In this document: positions 1-8,207 of the stretch, one piece after another
How the letters are laid out: each line of letters begins with the position of its first letter
Numbering within the stretch: the first letter of the stretch is position 1
Assembly: GCA_014885115.2 (NCBI GenBank)
Contig: WKLE02003292.1
Location: 1-15,306 of the forward strand
Direction: 5' to 3'
From: Asterionellopsis glacialis
Lineage: Eukaryota; Bacillariophyta; Plagiogrammaphyceae; Rhaphoneidales; Asterionellopsidaceae
Length of the DNA stretch: 15,306 nt
Made by a program: the position numbers and the translations under genes
Notes under the pieces: generated by a model
Told to the model about the DNA's origin: nothing
What the model saw: only the letters and a program-made list of their open reading frames with translations
Databases searched by the model: none

Positions 1-1
1 G

Positions 2-1000
2 AGAGTCAAGCAATTTGAGGATGGATCTGCTGAAGAGTGGATCCGGTAGAGGATTGAGTTTGCTGAGGTTGAGAGGGATTATCCCCTCACCAAAGCCTCA
101 TCCAAGACCTCCATGGCCCTCACCCTTTTGAAGGGCAGAGCAAGGCAGCTGTTCTAAGCAGCAAATGCCAATCACCAGAGCAAAAATGCCAGCCTCAAGA
201 AACCAGCCCAAAAAGATCCTGAACAGGTCTTTGAAATGGTACTGAATGATGTAGGCAAGAATTTTTTTCTCCTCTAGAACTGCAGCAAGGTGCCAGAAGA
301 ACTTCGCTATCACCTAGGAATGACCTACGACTTCATGTTGCAAGAGTTTGTTGCGAGGCTTTGCCAGTTGAACAAATATTTGCCATATTTTCTGATAGAT
401 CACAATGGTAGAAAAATTCAAAAATTTGATGACAACAAGCTCATGGACATCTTGGACTGGGCAAAACCACTTAAGTGGCAATCCACCCTACACGCTAGCA
501 ACCTCAACCCTCATGATCTCTCATGGGAAGATACTGTGGACTACTTCGAGAAGTTAGAGGTACGCAATAATATAGATTGTGAACTCTCTAAGTCTGAAAA
601 ACCTAAGGAGACTAAGAAGAATTGCAAGCATGAACAAACAGAAAAGAATTCCAATCACAATAACAATGGAAGTGCCACGGCACTCGTAAGTGGTGTAGCA
701 ACTACCATATGAACAACCATAACACCAACAAGTGTACTGCGGACAAGTTGAAAAAGAAGGATTCAGGCAAATCCAAGACGTATACACAGGAACAGGTAAA
801 TGTGATGATTAGCTCACTCAAAGTATCAAAAGTTAGTAAGAAAAAGAAACGTAAAGTGCAGGATTCTTCTTCCAATAGCGAACCTAGTTTGTACTTTACC
901 CAACATAGTAAACCTAAACGTAAAAATAGTAGTGAAGAATTTACCAATTACTTTATGCCTACTTCCTACACTGATTCCAACCTTTTCCCAAATGTAGAAC
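2..1000 (+). pseudogene. Gypsy A gag-like capsid/nucleocapsid region
   Basis: Frame 2 from base 2 reads a gag-like capsid sequence with stops at 47-49 (TAG, probably a former Trp), 155-157 (TAA) and 275-277 (TAG). After 275 it stays open to 712, but the sensible reading moves to frame 1 somewhere in 640-690. There a single nucleocapsid zinc knuckle of the C-x2-C-x4-H-x4-C type is recognisable at 694-735. Its second Cys is replaced by Tyr (TAC at 703-705). Frame 1 continues into a Lys-rich tail with KKKKRKV at 838-858 and KPKRK at 910-924, both resembling classical monopartite nuclear localisation signals. In the family, gag coats the element RNA and forms virus-like particles. The assignment rests on position before protease and on the knuckle; capsid proteins are poorly conserved. 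Confidence 0.75.
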
Positions 1001-1039
1001 AATTGTACAATATGCTGTGCAGTCAGCAAAAAGCAAAAA

Positions 1040-1602
1040 AGCAAAAATCTAGGCATCACACTACTAAAGTAGTAGGCAAGGTAATAAACCCAGATGGCAA
1101 GCTTGTTCCCATGCAGGTCCTGCTCGACACCGGTACTACCGTGATAATCATCCTAAAAGATTTGTCAAACGGGGGAAGGCCAGTACTTACAAAAACCCTA
1201 AACCTACGCAGCGGTCCACCATGGGTGGTAACTTTATCACTAAGTAGAAAGCGCAAATAAAATTTACACTCCCGAAGTTCACTGACAAAAAGACAGTAGT
1301 TTGGTCTTATCAAATGGATGAAAGAACAAACTAAACAGATGCTCAGTAGGACATGAGTTTCAGAACCAATCTGATGCAGGCCATGGGCCTTGACATCCAC
1401 TTTAGCACACAAACTATTCACTGGGAAGGATATGAATTAGCAATGAAATACCACAGAGAGGTCTTAGACCCAGAACACGGCCAGCTGTCCTCAAGAAAGT
1501 GGAACTACGGCAATCATCCATATTAGATGCTAATTAAGACAAAGTCGATTTAGGCAAGGCAGCCACTCACTGGAAACACCTTACTTATAATGAGCAAAAT
1601 CA
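1040..1602 (+). pseudogene. Gypsy A retropepsin-like aspartic protease and linker to RT
   Basis: The hydrophobic LLDTGTT signature of a retroviral-type aspartic protease is in frame 1, with the catalytic DTG at 1126-1134. The enzyme would cut the gag-pol polyprotein. After about 1170 frame 1 becomes nonsensical and the sequence continues in frame 3, which holds the tail expected in these proteases (a segment ending in MGLDIHFSTQTIHW). Stops occur there at 1245-1247, 1332-1334 and 1347-1349. Near 1465 the sense moves to frame 2, carrying the linker before RT (AVLKKVELRQSSILDAN, then a TAA). It moves back to frame 1 near 1605. The DTG triad is intact, but the protein cannot be made in one piece. 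Confidence 0.8.
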
Positions 1603-2550
1603 ATGCTTAAGTGCCTACAAAAATACCCACAAGCCTTTAAGAGCAGGCTCAGCACACTTAAGATAAAACCAGTTAGACTAGAAATAGACCCTAACGCGGA
1701 ACCATATCATGCCAGGCTGTTCCAAGTACCATGTTCCTTAGAGGGGACTACTAAACAGGAAGTAAATAGGCTGGAAGCAATAGGTGTTTTAGAAAAGAAC
1801 CACGACAGTGAATAGGTAGCTCCCACATTTGCCGTACGTATCATAACCGACTTTTGTCAACTCAACAAGGTAATTAAGAGGAAACCATTTCCTTTACCAA
1901 AAATAGCTGATCTACTACAAAAGCTAGATGGATTTCAATATGCAACCGCGATTGATCTAAGTATGGGTTACTATCAAGTTCCGTTAGATGAGAAATCACA
2001 GGAACTATGTACTACAATTCTACCATGGGGTAAATACAAGTACAAATGCCTGCCTATGGGTATAACCAACAGCCCTGATATCTTTCAGAAAATCATGAAT
2101 GATATACTAGGTGACTTAGACTTTGCACGGGCATATATAGACAATGTTTTAATCACGTCAAGTGCCACGTTCTAAGACCACGTCAGCAAAGTTGATGCGG
2201 TACTCAGCTGCCTATCAGAAGCTGGTTTTGTAATAAACGTTAACAAATCCCATTTTGCCATGGACCAGATTGAATATCTAGGCTACTGGCTAACTTGTGA
2301 TGGTATTCAACCACAGTATAAGTAAGTGGAAGCAATACAACATTTAGAGCCTCCTAAGACTAAACACCAATTAAGGAAATTCTTAGGCATGATTAACTAC
2401 TATCATGATATGTGGCAAAGACAAAGTCACATCCTAGCCCCACTCATGGCTATGGTATCAAACAAGGCCAAATTTGTATGGGATGACACCTGTCAGAAAG
2501 CCTTTGATAAAATAAAAGAAGTCATAAGTAGAGAAACGGTATTAGCTTTC
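1603..2550 (+). pseudogene. Gypsy A reverse transcriptase domain
   Basis: Frame 1 carries the Ty3/Gypsy RT motifs in order: a VAPTF segment, TDFCQLNK, PFPLPKI, DLSMGYYQV, LPWGKYKYKCLPMGI, the catalytic YIDx box and YLGYWLT, then the GMINYYHDMW...LAPL connection. Stops are at 1813-1815 (TAG where Gypsy B has Trp), 2173-2175 and 2323-2325 (both TAA). The catalytic box reads YIDN: the second Asp is Asn (AAT at 2143-2145), which should abolish metal binding. Between APTFAV and RIITDF near 1834 the short PKKxxx segment present in Gypsy B is absent, suggesting an in-frame deletion of about six codons. The domain normally copies element RNA into cDNA. Confidence 0.95.
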
Positions 2551-3010
2551 CTGGACTTTGAGAAAGAATTCCATGTTAATACTGATGCAAGCAACTATCA
2601 ATTAGGTGCGGTTATCATGCAAGATGATAAGCCCCTTACCTTCTATAGGTTCTATAGTAGAAAGAATTCCATATATATACTGACGTAAGCAACTATCAGT
2701 TAGGTGCGGTTATCATGCAAGATGATAAGCCGCTTGCGTTCCATAGTAGAAAACTCAAAGACGCTCAGAAGAAATATACTACTGGTGAAAAAGAACCACT
2801 GTCTATAGTAGAGACACTTAAGGAATTCAAAAACATACTAGGGGGTCAAAAGCTAATAGTACACATGGACCATAAAAACCATATTGTATGACAAAATGGC
2901 TAGCAAACGAGTATGCAGATGGCGTATGATGCTAGAAGAATACAGTGCAGAATTCATCCATATTGCTGGTGAACAAAATGTCATTGCTGACGCACTTTCA
3001 CAATTAGATG
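2551..3010 (+). pseudogene. Gypsy A RNase H domain, with internal duplication
   Basis: The first RNase H Asp lies in TDASNYQLGA (GAT at 2584-2586, frame 1). The sequence then runs to a stop at 2686. A second copy of the same stretch in frame 3 (Asp at 2682-2684) leads on into FHSRKLKDAQKKY, the Glu-containing KEPLSIVETLKEF helix and the HMDHKNH third motif. A frameshift near 2880 returns to frame 1 (DKMASKRVCRWRMMLEEY), ending in the GEQNVIADALSQLD sequence typical of the Gypsy RNase H C-terminus. The catalytic acids are kept, but duplication and frameshifts break the domain. RNase H removes the RNA strand of the RNA/cDNA hybrid. Confidence 0.92.
2561..2756 (+). repeat. 98-bp imperfect tandem duplication inside RNase H
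   Basis: The segment beginning agaaagaattcc at 2561 recurs at 2659, an offset of 98 bp. Both copies carry the GGTGCGGTTATCATGCAAGATGATAAGCC core, described here by position as about 2616-2643 and 2713-2741. The copies differ at roughly ten positions, and copy 1 has an extra ttctatag near its end. Since 98 is not a multiple of three, the duplication itself explains the switch from frame 1 to frame 3. Confidence 0.9.
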
Positions 3011-4249
3011 CAAGATGGGCAGATGATGCCTATGACAAATATGATGAAGTACCAGAACTTATCAATGTCATGGAAGCATATCCAGTAACACAACAGGAAA
3101 TCAAAGAAACAGCTTTTCCAATATTCCCTCCTTTAATTAAACTACACCAACAAAAAGATAGGACACTTTGGAAACTAATGCGCAACTCCAAACCTGGTAC
3201 GTTTACCACTAGAGAAGTTGAAGGCAAACCTCTCATACACTCTGAAGGAAAAATATATATACCAGAGAAACTTCAACAACATGTCATAGCTTGGTATCAC
3301 GAGTACCCAGCGCATCCAGGTGAAACTTGTACAGAAGCAACCATACGGCAACACTTTACTTGGCCCAGGCTGAGAAAGCACGTACAGAACTTTGGTAAAA
3401 CATGTATACAATGTCAGCTGTGTAAAAAGCAATGTAAGAAATACAGACACTTGCCCCCTAAAGAGGCTGAAAGCTTGCAATTGGAAAGAGTTCATATAGA
3501 CCTAATCAGAAAATATACTATTAAGTCTGATTCAGCCATGCAAATGCTACAATGTCTTACTATGATAGATCCTGCCACAGGCTGGTTCGAAATCAAGGCA
3601 CTTAAAGACAAAACAGCTGACACCATAATAGAAGCATTCCACTCTGCATGGTTATGCCAGTATCCATGACCAAGTTACACAGGATCTGACAACGGCTCAG
3701 AGTTCAAGGGTATTTTCAAAAAGACATGGATAAACTTCGGCCCAGGTAAAAAGCCGACAACTACTTATAATGCCCAATTAAACCGTTTCATAGAGTGCGC
3801 ACATTAAGTTATAGGTAACTCCTTACTTGCACTTGACATACGTGAATCCACCAATCCACCTACTATAGGAAATGATGAACCATGGGATAACATACTCAGT
3901 TCTGTAGTGTGGGCTATACACAGTACTTGCCACACTACGCTAGAGGCCACACCCAGACAACTAGTATTTGGATGTGACATGCTACTACCAATTGCATTTA
4001 GAGCAAATTGGGCATGTATCAAAAATAACAAACAAACCTTAATTAATAAAAATATCCAAAGAGAAAATTGTAACCAGCAACACCACGTATATTCCGTAGG
4101 TGACCTAGTTACACTGTCCTCATGAAGTGCTTCAAGTATTTACGAATGGTACTGTGTGCATCTGTAGAGGCATTATAGAAGAGACAGTTAATATTCGTCA
4201 TGTGACGCCATACTGCGAATGCACACAGGACAGCTTGGGAAGTGAATGA
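3011..4249 (+). pseudogene. Gypsy A integrase
   Basis: This is a DDE retroviral-type integrase that would insert the cDNA into chromosomes. The HHCC zinc domain is intact: His at 3298-3300 and 3313-3315, Cys at 3403-3405 and 3412-3414. The catalytic core follows: first Asp at 3499-3501, MIDPATGWFE near 3565, second Asp in SDNGSEF (3688-3690), and Glu at 3793-3795. Stops interrupt at 3667-3669 (TGA) and 3805-3807 (TAA, probably a former Gln in the VHQVIGN motif). Frame 1 ends after VGDLVTLSS, and frame 2 from about 4121 carries the C-terminal FTNGTV...VNIRHVTPY segment to a TGA at 4247-4249. The GPY/F-like part present in Gypsy B is missing at that junction, so a small deletion probably caused the frame change. 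Confidence 0.93.
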
Positions 4250-4431
4250 AGTACACTCCCTGTAGGACACTCTTGAGGATGGATGATTGATGCATGGGAA
4301 GCAGACAGACTCACAAATTTACCATTTACTAATATTTCCTGAATATTTACTTCTTACTAAATTGCCAGATTTCTCCAGCATAAAACTAATTCTTTAAAGT
4401 CTTCTTTTCTTTTGTGTGTTGATTATCTGAT
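4250..4431. other. Non-coding AT-rich spacer, 3' side of Gypsy A
   Basis: There is no coding sense on either strand. A purine-rich stretch (gaggatggatgattgatgc, near 4274) could be a remnant polypurine tract of Gypsy A, but no clear TG...CA LTR follows it. The end is a pyrimidine-rich run around 4399-4412. Nothing else is identifiable. Confidence 0.5.
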
Positions 4432-4442
4432 TGTTGTGTTGT

Positions 4443-4463
4443 GCCACTGTTGACACTAGTGGC
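4443..4463. repeat. 6-bp-arm inverted repeat at LTR edge
   Basis: GCCACT at 4443-4448 pairs with AGTGGC at 4458-4463 across a 9-nt spacer. It lies just inside the putative terminal TGTTGTG. Confidence 0.6.
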
Positions 4464-4484
4464 ATAGGGCAGTGCAGTTCCAAT

Positions 4485-4516
4485 GGAGTTCGGTTTTATC
4501 ATGTGAACCGAACTCC
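4485..4516. repeat. Perfect 11-bp-arm inverted repeat in LTR-like block
   Basis: GGAGTTCGGTT (4485-4495) is the exact reverse complement of AACCGAACTCC (4506-4516), with a 10-nt loop TTATCATGTG. It could be a structured part of an LTR or a protein-binding dyad. The sequence does not show which. Confidence 0.85.
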
Positions 4517-4818
4517 CCAAGGCAGCCAATAGGAGTTTGCCGAACCGTTGCGCCATTGCATCCCGGCATGACGCATCGTGCTTCTGCTGCCAAGTGGATT
4601 TTGATACGCTTCACTTGTGATGTCAGTGTTTGCATGTATGGCATGTATGCAGCGCATAACTGCACGTTCTCATCTGTCCGCTCAATGACATCATCATTTC
4701 ATCTTGTCTGTCTACACCACGGTACATCCGTACTATGGTTGATTGACATCATTGCACGAGTCTGGCAACTCACCTACTGTACTTGCCCCCATGTCCAGCA
4801 ATCTAGTACGGGGACGTC

Positions 4819-5870
4819 CTATGCAGCAGTGGCAGCATGGTAAGGCTTAACGTGACAAATATTGATTCTGTCAAGTACTGGTCTGCGTTGCAAGGTTACG
4901 GTACCGTTACAGTGTACTTGACATACTATGAATGGTCCATCATGGGGTTGTCTGTATTTACATGGGTTAGACCAATCATTTTCTAGTAGGGCTTTATCAC
5001 CTAATTTATAATCATGTTCAATTCTCTTAGTGTTTTCACATGTTGAATATTAAATATCATATCTCTACCATAAACTAGCTGACCAGGCATAGCTTGGAGA
5101 GTAGTATGATAAGTGGAACATATGGCATATGCAACAGCAGCTAATACACTGGCCCAAGGATTTTCTTCAGTACTATGTTGTACCTTGTGGGTTCATACCA
5201 TATTACCTACTACTTGATGTATCCTCTCCACAATGACATTTGCCTGTGGGTTACGGGTAGTGATTGGTTTGTATTTGATGTGGTATTCATCATCTAGCAT
5301 ATTATGGAAGTCCTTCATGAATTCCATGCCTTGGTCAAAAGTGACTTGGGTAGGCTTTGGGTATCGTGCAAAACACTGTTGTTCTATTTTGATACTGCTC
5401 CTTTTGGACCAAGGGGCAATCTCAAACCATCCTGTAGCTGGGTCCATCATAGTAATGCAGCATAGGGTGAGATCCTTATGACCTATTCTTTTGATAGTAT
5501 AGGGTCCTATGAGATCTACACATATGCGGTCCCATGGTGTAGCTTCTGCGTCTTTTTACTTTGAGTCTTGTTCAGCTGACAGGTGTGGCAAGTTTTGCAG
5601 TAGGTCTTTACGTGTTCACATAGTTTAGGCCACCATAAGTGCTGTCGTATTGTCTCTTTGGTATGGGTCTTACCAGGATGACATAAGTACGTGTGGTACC
5701 ATTGTACTGTTTGTTTCTGTAGAGTTGACAGAACGCATATTTTATTTTTGTAGCATATAAGGCTGTAAGATTTTCTGCCCCCATGAAATACGCAGTCAGA
5801 GAAACCTTTCTTCTTAACTGCGTCTCATCTGAGTTGATTGTCCTTTAGTTGATGTTTAAGAATATCTGGG
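4819..5870 (-). pseudogene. Gypsy B integrase
   Basis: From about 5870 on the minus strand one frame carries the zinc domain: His at 5693-5695 and 5678-5680, then TCHTCQ with Cys at 5588-5590 and 5579-5581. Near 5550 the sense moves to a second frame holding the catalytic core: Asp in VDLIGPYT (5514-5516), MMDPATGWFE, Asp in TFDQGMEF (5334-5336) and Glu in VIVERIHQVVGN (5226-5228). The full D,D,E triad is therefore intact. A TGA follows at 5193-5195. Past a frame change near 5060 the C-terminal segment LGDKALLENDW...DGPFIV...NGTVTLQ...INICHVKPY ends at a TAG (plus 4819-4821). The DGPF is the GPY/F-type motif that Gypsy A lacks. Confidence 0.93.
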
Positions 5871-6400
5871 TAACTGAGGGGGAAATCCCTTATCACTATT
5901 GCTATGCTGAGGCTTATGAAGACAGTGCATTTCTGCCATATCTTCATTGGTGATATAGCATTCTGGAATGTTTTCCATGTTGGTATCAATTAAATCAAGG
6001 CGGGAAAGTACGTCTGCAACTATGTTATGTTTGCCTTTTATATAGAGTAGTTCCAGTGCAAATTCTTCTACAAACCACCACCAGCATGCGTGGCATTTGG
6101 TTTGACATTTGTTGTAGGTTAGATTTTTGTGGTCTGTATGTATAATGATATGGTGACCTAGTAGGAGGTGCCGGTACTCTCTAAGTACTTCCACGATCAA
6201 TAATAGTTCTTGATTGTGAGTGTCGTATTTAGTTTGGGTGTCGGTAAGTTTCCTACTGTAGAATACTATGGGCTTGTCATCTTGTGTGATAACAGCCCCA
6301 AGTTGATATTTACTGGCATTGGTATATATGTGGAAAGGCTTGTTGAAGTCCAGGTAGGACAGTAGTACTTCTTTGACTATAATTTTCTTTATATTGTCAA
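5871..6400 (-). pseudogene. Gypsy B RNase H domain
   Basis: The minus-strand open stretch 6635-5856 contains FHIYTNASKYQLGAVI, FYSRKLTDTQTKYDTHNQEL, the Glu-containing ELLLIVEVLREY, IIIHTDHKNLTY and the closing GKHNIVADVLSRLD, all standard for Gypsy RNase H. The first motif should be TDAS, but the Asp is replaced by Asn (AAT; plus strand att at 6318-6320), removing a metal-binding acid. Part of the region after HKNLTY is unusual (KCQTKCHACWWWF in place of the usual N-M-S-R-x-x-R-W pattern), suggesting a local compensated frameshift. A short linker to the integrase follows. Confidence 0.92.
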
Positions 6401-7381
6401 AGGCTGTTTGTTGTTCCTTTCCCCATTTGAACTTAAACCCTTTGCCTTGTAGTCTAGTTAGAGGAGCCAGTACATGGGATCTATGTATCCACATTTGTTT
6501 ATAGTAGTTGACCATTCCTACAAAGAATTGTATTTTCTTAGTAGTCATAGGGAGTGCTATGTTTAATATGGCAGAGACCTTATGGTTAAGTGGTCTTATG
6601 CCCTTGCAACATGCGTGGAATCCAAGATAGTCCATTTTGGTTCATCCATAGAAGGATATCTCTGCGTTGACTTTAAGTCCACTTTCTGTACTCTTTGTAA
6701 TACCAGGTCCATTTAATGCATGTGATCTTTGAAATTGTCTGTTGTAAGAAGCAATAGATCATCAATGTACATGCGTACAAATTCTAGTCAGCACAAAAGT
6801 TCACTCATTTGCTCTTGGAAAATGTCTGCTGAACTTGCAACTCCCATGGGTAGACATAAGTATTTGTACTTGCCCCATGGTAGGACAATGGTACATAGTT
6901 TACTAGCATCTGCATCTAGTCATATATGATAGTATCCCATATTTAAGTCTAGAGATGATGCATATGAGAAACCTTCAAGTTTTGTGAGTAATTCCTGAAT
7001 ATGTCATATGATACATTTGTTCAATTTCCTGAAGTCAGAAATAAACCTGATAGTATCATTTTTCTTAGGTTGTGGGAAGCTAGGTGCTGCCCATTCTGAC
7101 CTGTTAACTTTTTGTAGTACTCCTATGCATGCAAGCCAGTCTACCTCTTCTCTACTAAGTAACCTGTCATAGATTTGGGGTACTGGGTAGTCTTTTCCGT
7201 GATAGGGCTTGGAGCCTTCTTTAATTTCAATGCTTACTGGGTCAATATTCCACGTGCCCAGAGTACCACCAAACAAAGTTTCGTATTTCTTAAGTAGTGC
7301 ATTTAAAGCTGTACTGTCCTTAAGAGGCAGATGCCAGCACAATCTAGTTACTTTGTCTAGTGTCTACATGCCAGAGCCTTG
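6401..7381 (-). pseudogene. Gypsy B reverse transcriptase domain and upstream linker
   Basis: On the minus strand the linker LLKKYETLFGGTLGTW leads into RT: SEWAAPSFPQPKK, FISDFRKLNK, SYASSLDLNMGYY, LPWGKYKYLCLPMGV, the intact catalytic YIDD (plus 6758-6769) and YLGFHACCKGI after a frame change near 6690. In-frame stops follow RKLNKCII, GYYHI, MSELLC and DHMH. Thumb and connection sequence (GMVNYYKQMW...VLAPLTRL) leads to RNase H. Sense upstream of 7342 fades and ends at 7381, so the break is just N-terminal to RT. Apart from the stops the active site is better preserved than in Gypsy A. Confidence 0.94.
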
Positions 7382-7407
7382 CCTTAATTAATCCAGATTA
7401 ATTAAGG
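7382..7407. repeat. Perfect inverted repeat built of TTAA units at the piggyBac/Gypsy B border
   Basis: CCTTAATTAAT (7382-7392) is the exact reverse complement of ATTAATTAAGG (7397-7407), with loop CCAG. It contains TTAATTAA twice. TTAA is the obligatory target and duplication of piggyBac elements, so the innermost TTAA (7402-7405) is a good candidate for the transposon edge, next to GGACAAAAATGG. Confidence 0.85.
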
Positions 7408-7603
7408 ACAAAAATGGTCTGTTTTCCATACGTCAACCGTACGTACATTCAGTACCACAGTGTACAGAAACAAAAACAAAAAACGATCTTTTTTTGAAAA
7501 GTACCTCAAAAATGGTCACAAAATGACATTTAGCAAAAAACAAATTATGATGTAAAAGATAAAATAAAGACAAACAATTCTATGTATTTTTTTTATTCTA
7601 ATA
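7406..7603 (-). other. piggyBac-like 3' non-coding / subterminal region
   Basis: This AT-rich sequence lies between the transposase stop and the TTAA edge. An 11-bp direct repeat CAAAAATGGTC occurs at 7409-7419 and again at 7507-7517. A GTACGTAC palindrome lies at 7439-7446. Short repeats of this kind near transposon ends often bind transposase. That role here is inferred, and there is no coding sense. Confidence 0.5.
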
Positions 7604-8063
7604 TTAATGATCTTTTTTGATATGGGTAGTAAAGCACTCGCGATGCCCATTTTTCTCATGACAGTACCAGGGCAGCTTTCTGCTCTCTGATTGCACTTTA
7701 TCATTGCATATGTTGCACAAGTATGTTGTTTTCCTTTTGCAAGTCAAACATCTACCTTGTCTTGTGTGTGTTGATTCAGTTCCATCAGTTTTTCTTTTCT
7801 TTTCATGTGTTGGCGTCAAACGTGGAATAGGTGATCCACTTGCTACATTTGCTGCTGTCCTTCTGTTCGATGTTGGTGTTGCCCGTGGTCGCAATCCAAC
7901 TTCATCAAAGGTGTTATCAATCATTTCTTCTGCTAAAGAAGAATAAAAGGTATTAGGGTCACTATCAATATCATTAGGATGAACACATGCTTGATGAAAG
8001 TTGCATGTATCCACAACAATCATCCCCAAAATTGAAATGGCAACCCGCCTCCACCACTAAGAT
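7604..8063 (-). pseudogene. piggyBac-like transposase, C-terminal part with Cys-rich domain
   Basis: Minus-strand reading from the LINE insertion point: a TAG at 8057-8059, then WWRRVAISILGMIVVDTCNF, the conserved 'I-x-G-M-x-V-V-D' segment that follows the last catalytic Asp in piggyBac transposases. A hydrophilic linker follows, and then a C-terminal Cys-rich domain starting RCLTCKRKTTYLCNIC, with further Cys/His in WYCHEKNGHRECFTTH. This C-x2-C-x7-C-x2-C pattern is the zinc-binding finger found at the C-terminus of piggyBac proteins, which helps bind transposon ends. It ends at a TAA (7604-7606). Apart from the TAG this half is open, which makes it one of the best preserved frames in the window. 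Confidence 0.88.
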
Positions 8064-8080
8064 ACTTTTATGCATCTCTC
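8064..8080. repeat. Target-site duplication, left copy (17 bp)
   Basis: ACTTTTATGCATCTCTC is repeated exactly at 15146-15162 and differs immediately outside on both sides. It brackets the LINE-like element. Confidence 0.92.
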
Positions 8081-8207
8081 ACTTCTCTGGATTTCTTGTA
8101 AACAGCATCTGGTACACAAAATCTTGTGGAAATTTCTGTAGGCCCCCTCTATGTGGCTACACATAGACTTTGGTATTAATCTCGAAAGAATTTGATCAAC
8201 GTCAACA
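8081..8207 (+). other. LINE 5' untranslated region
   Basis: This is 127 bp between the duplication and the first ORF1 ATG. It holds one perfect hairpin, CTATGTG (8149-8155) with CACATAG (8160-8166), loop GCTA. Non-LTR elements usually carry an internal promoter here, but no specific promoter motif is recognisable. Confidence 0.55.

Larger units (their letters stand above)
1..4249 (+). mobile_element. Ty3/Gypsy-type LTR retrotransposon A, decayed, 5' end outside window
   Basis: A complete pol domain order can be read on the plus strand: gag with a zinc-knuckle remnant, aspartic protease, RT, RNase H, integrase zinc domain, integrase core and a C-terminal NGTV...TPY segment. RNase H before integrase is the Ty3/Gypsy order and excludes Ty1/Copia. 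The reading frame changes near 640-690 (2 to 1), 1170 (1 to 3), 1465 (3 to 2), 1605 (2 to 1), 2670 (1 to 3), 2880 (3 to 1) and 4119 (1 to 2). About a dozen in-frame stops accompany these changes. The 5' LTR, primer-binding site and gag start lie before base 1. No 3' LTR can be assigned with confidence. The element is certainly inactive in this form. Confidence 0.95.
4432..4790 (-). repeat. Probable LTR / 3' terminal region of Gypsy B
   Basis: The block lies just downstream of the Gypsy B integrase stop (minus strand) and is visibly richer in G+C than its surroundings. On the minus strand a purine-rich ggacatggggg (plus 4786-4796) follows the stop, as a polypurine tract would. The far edge on the minus strand ends ...CACAACA (plus TGTTGTG from 4432), which fits the CA end of an LTR. 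Two inverted repeats sit near this edge. Both strands are accidentally open here, but neither translation resembles a protein. The exact LTR start is not visible and no second LTR copy is in the window, so an LTR of Gypsy A in plus orientation cannot be excluded. Confidence 0.42.
4432..7381 (-). mobile_element. Ty3/Gypsy-type LTR retrotransposon B, 5'-truncated and decayed
   Basis: A second Gypsy polyprotein reads on the minus strand from 7381 (just before RT) through RNase H to the integrase C-terminus at 4819. It differs clearly from Gypsy A at protein level, so they are different families, not a duplicated copy. The reading frame changes near 6690, 5870, 5550 and 5060. Gag, protease and the 5' LTR are absent: coding sense ends at the TTAA palindrome bordering the piggyBac-like element. 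Its 3' end converges on the 3' end of Gypsy A. The missing 5' part may lie beyond the far end of the piggyBac insertion, outside the window. Confidence 0.93.

Noticed and set aside
640..712. Programmed frameshift between gag and pol in Gypsy A
   Set aside because: The frame change lies upstream of the zinc knuckle, inside gag, with no clear slippery heptamer, and it is one of about seven frame changes in this copy.
4472..4843. 123-codon plus-strand open frame, and a 69-codon minus-strand frame at 4456-4665
   Set aside because: They lie in the GC-richer LTR-like block, resemble no protein, and are Cys/His/Ser-rich in the way of random GC-rich translation.
4432..7381. Gypsy B as an inverted duplicate of Gypsy A
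   Set aside because: Protein motifs align but differ at very many residues, and nucleotide sequence is not shared. They are separate families.
7604..8029. A stand-alone small zinc-finger host gene on the minus strand
   Set aside because: Its sequence continues in frame across the LINE insertion into the catalytic region of a piggyBac transposase, so it is only the 3' end of that gene.
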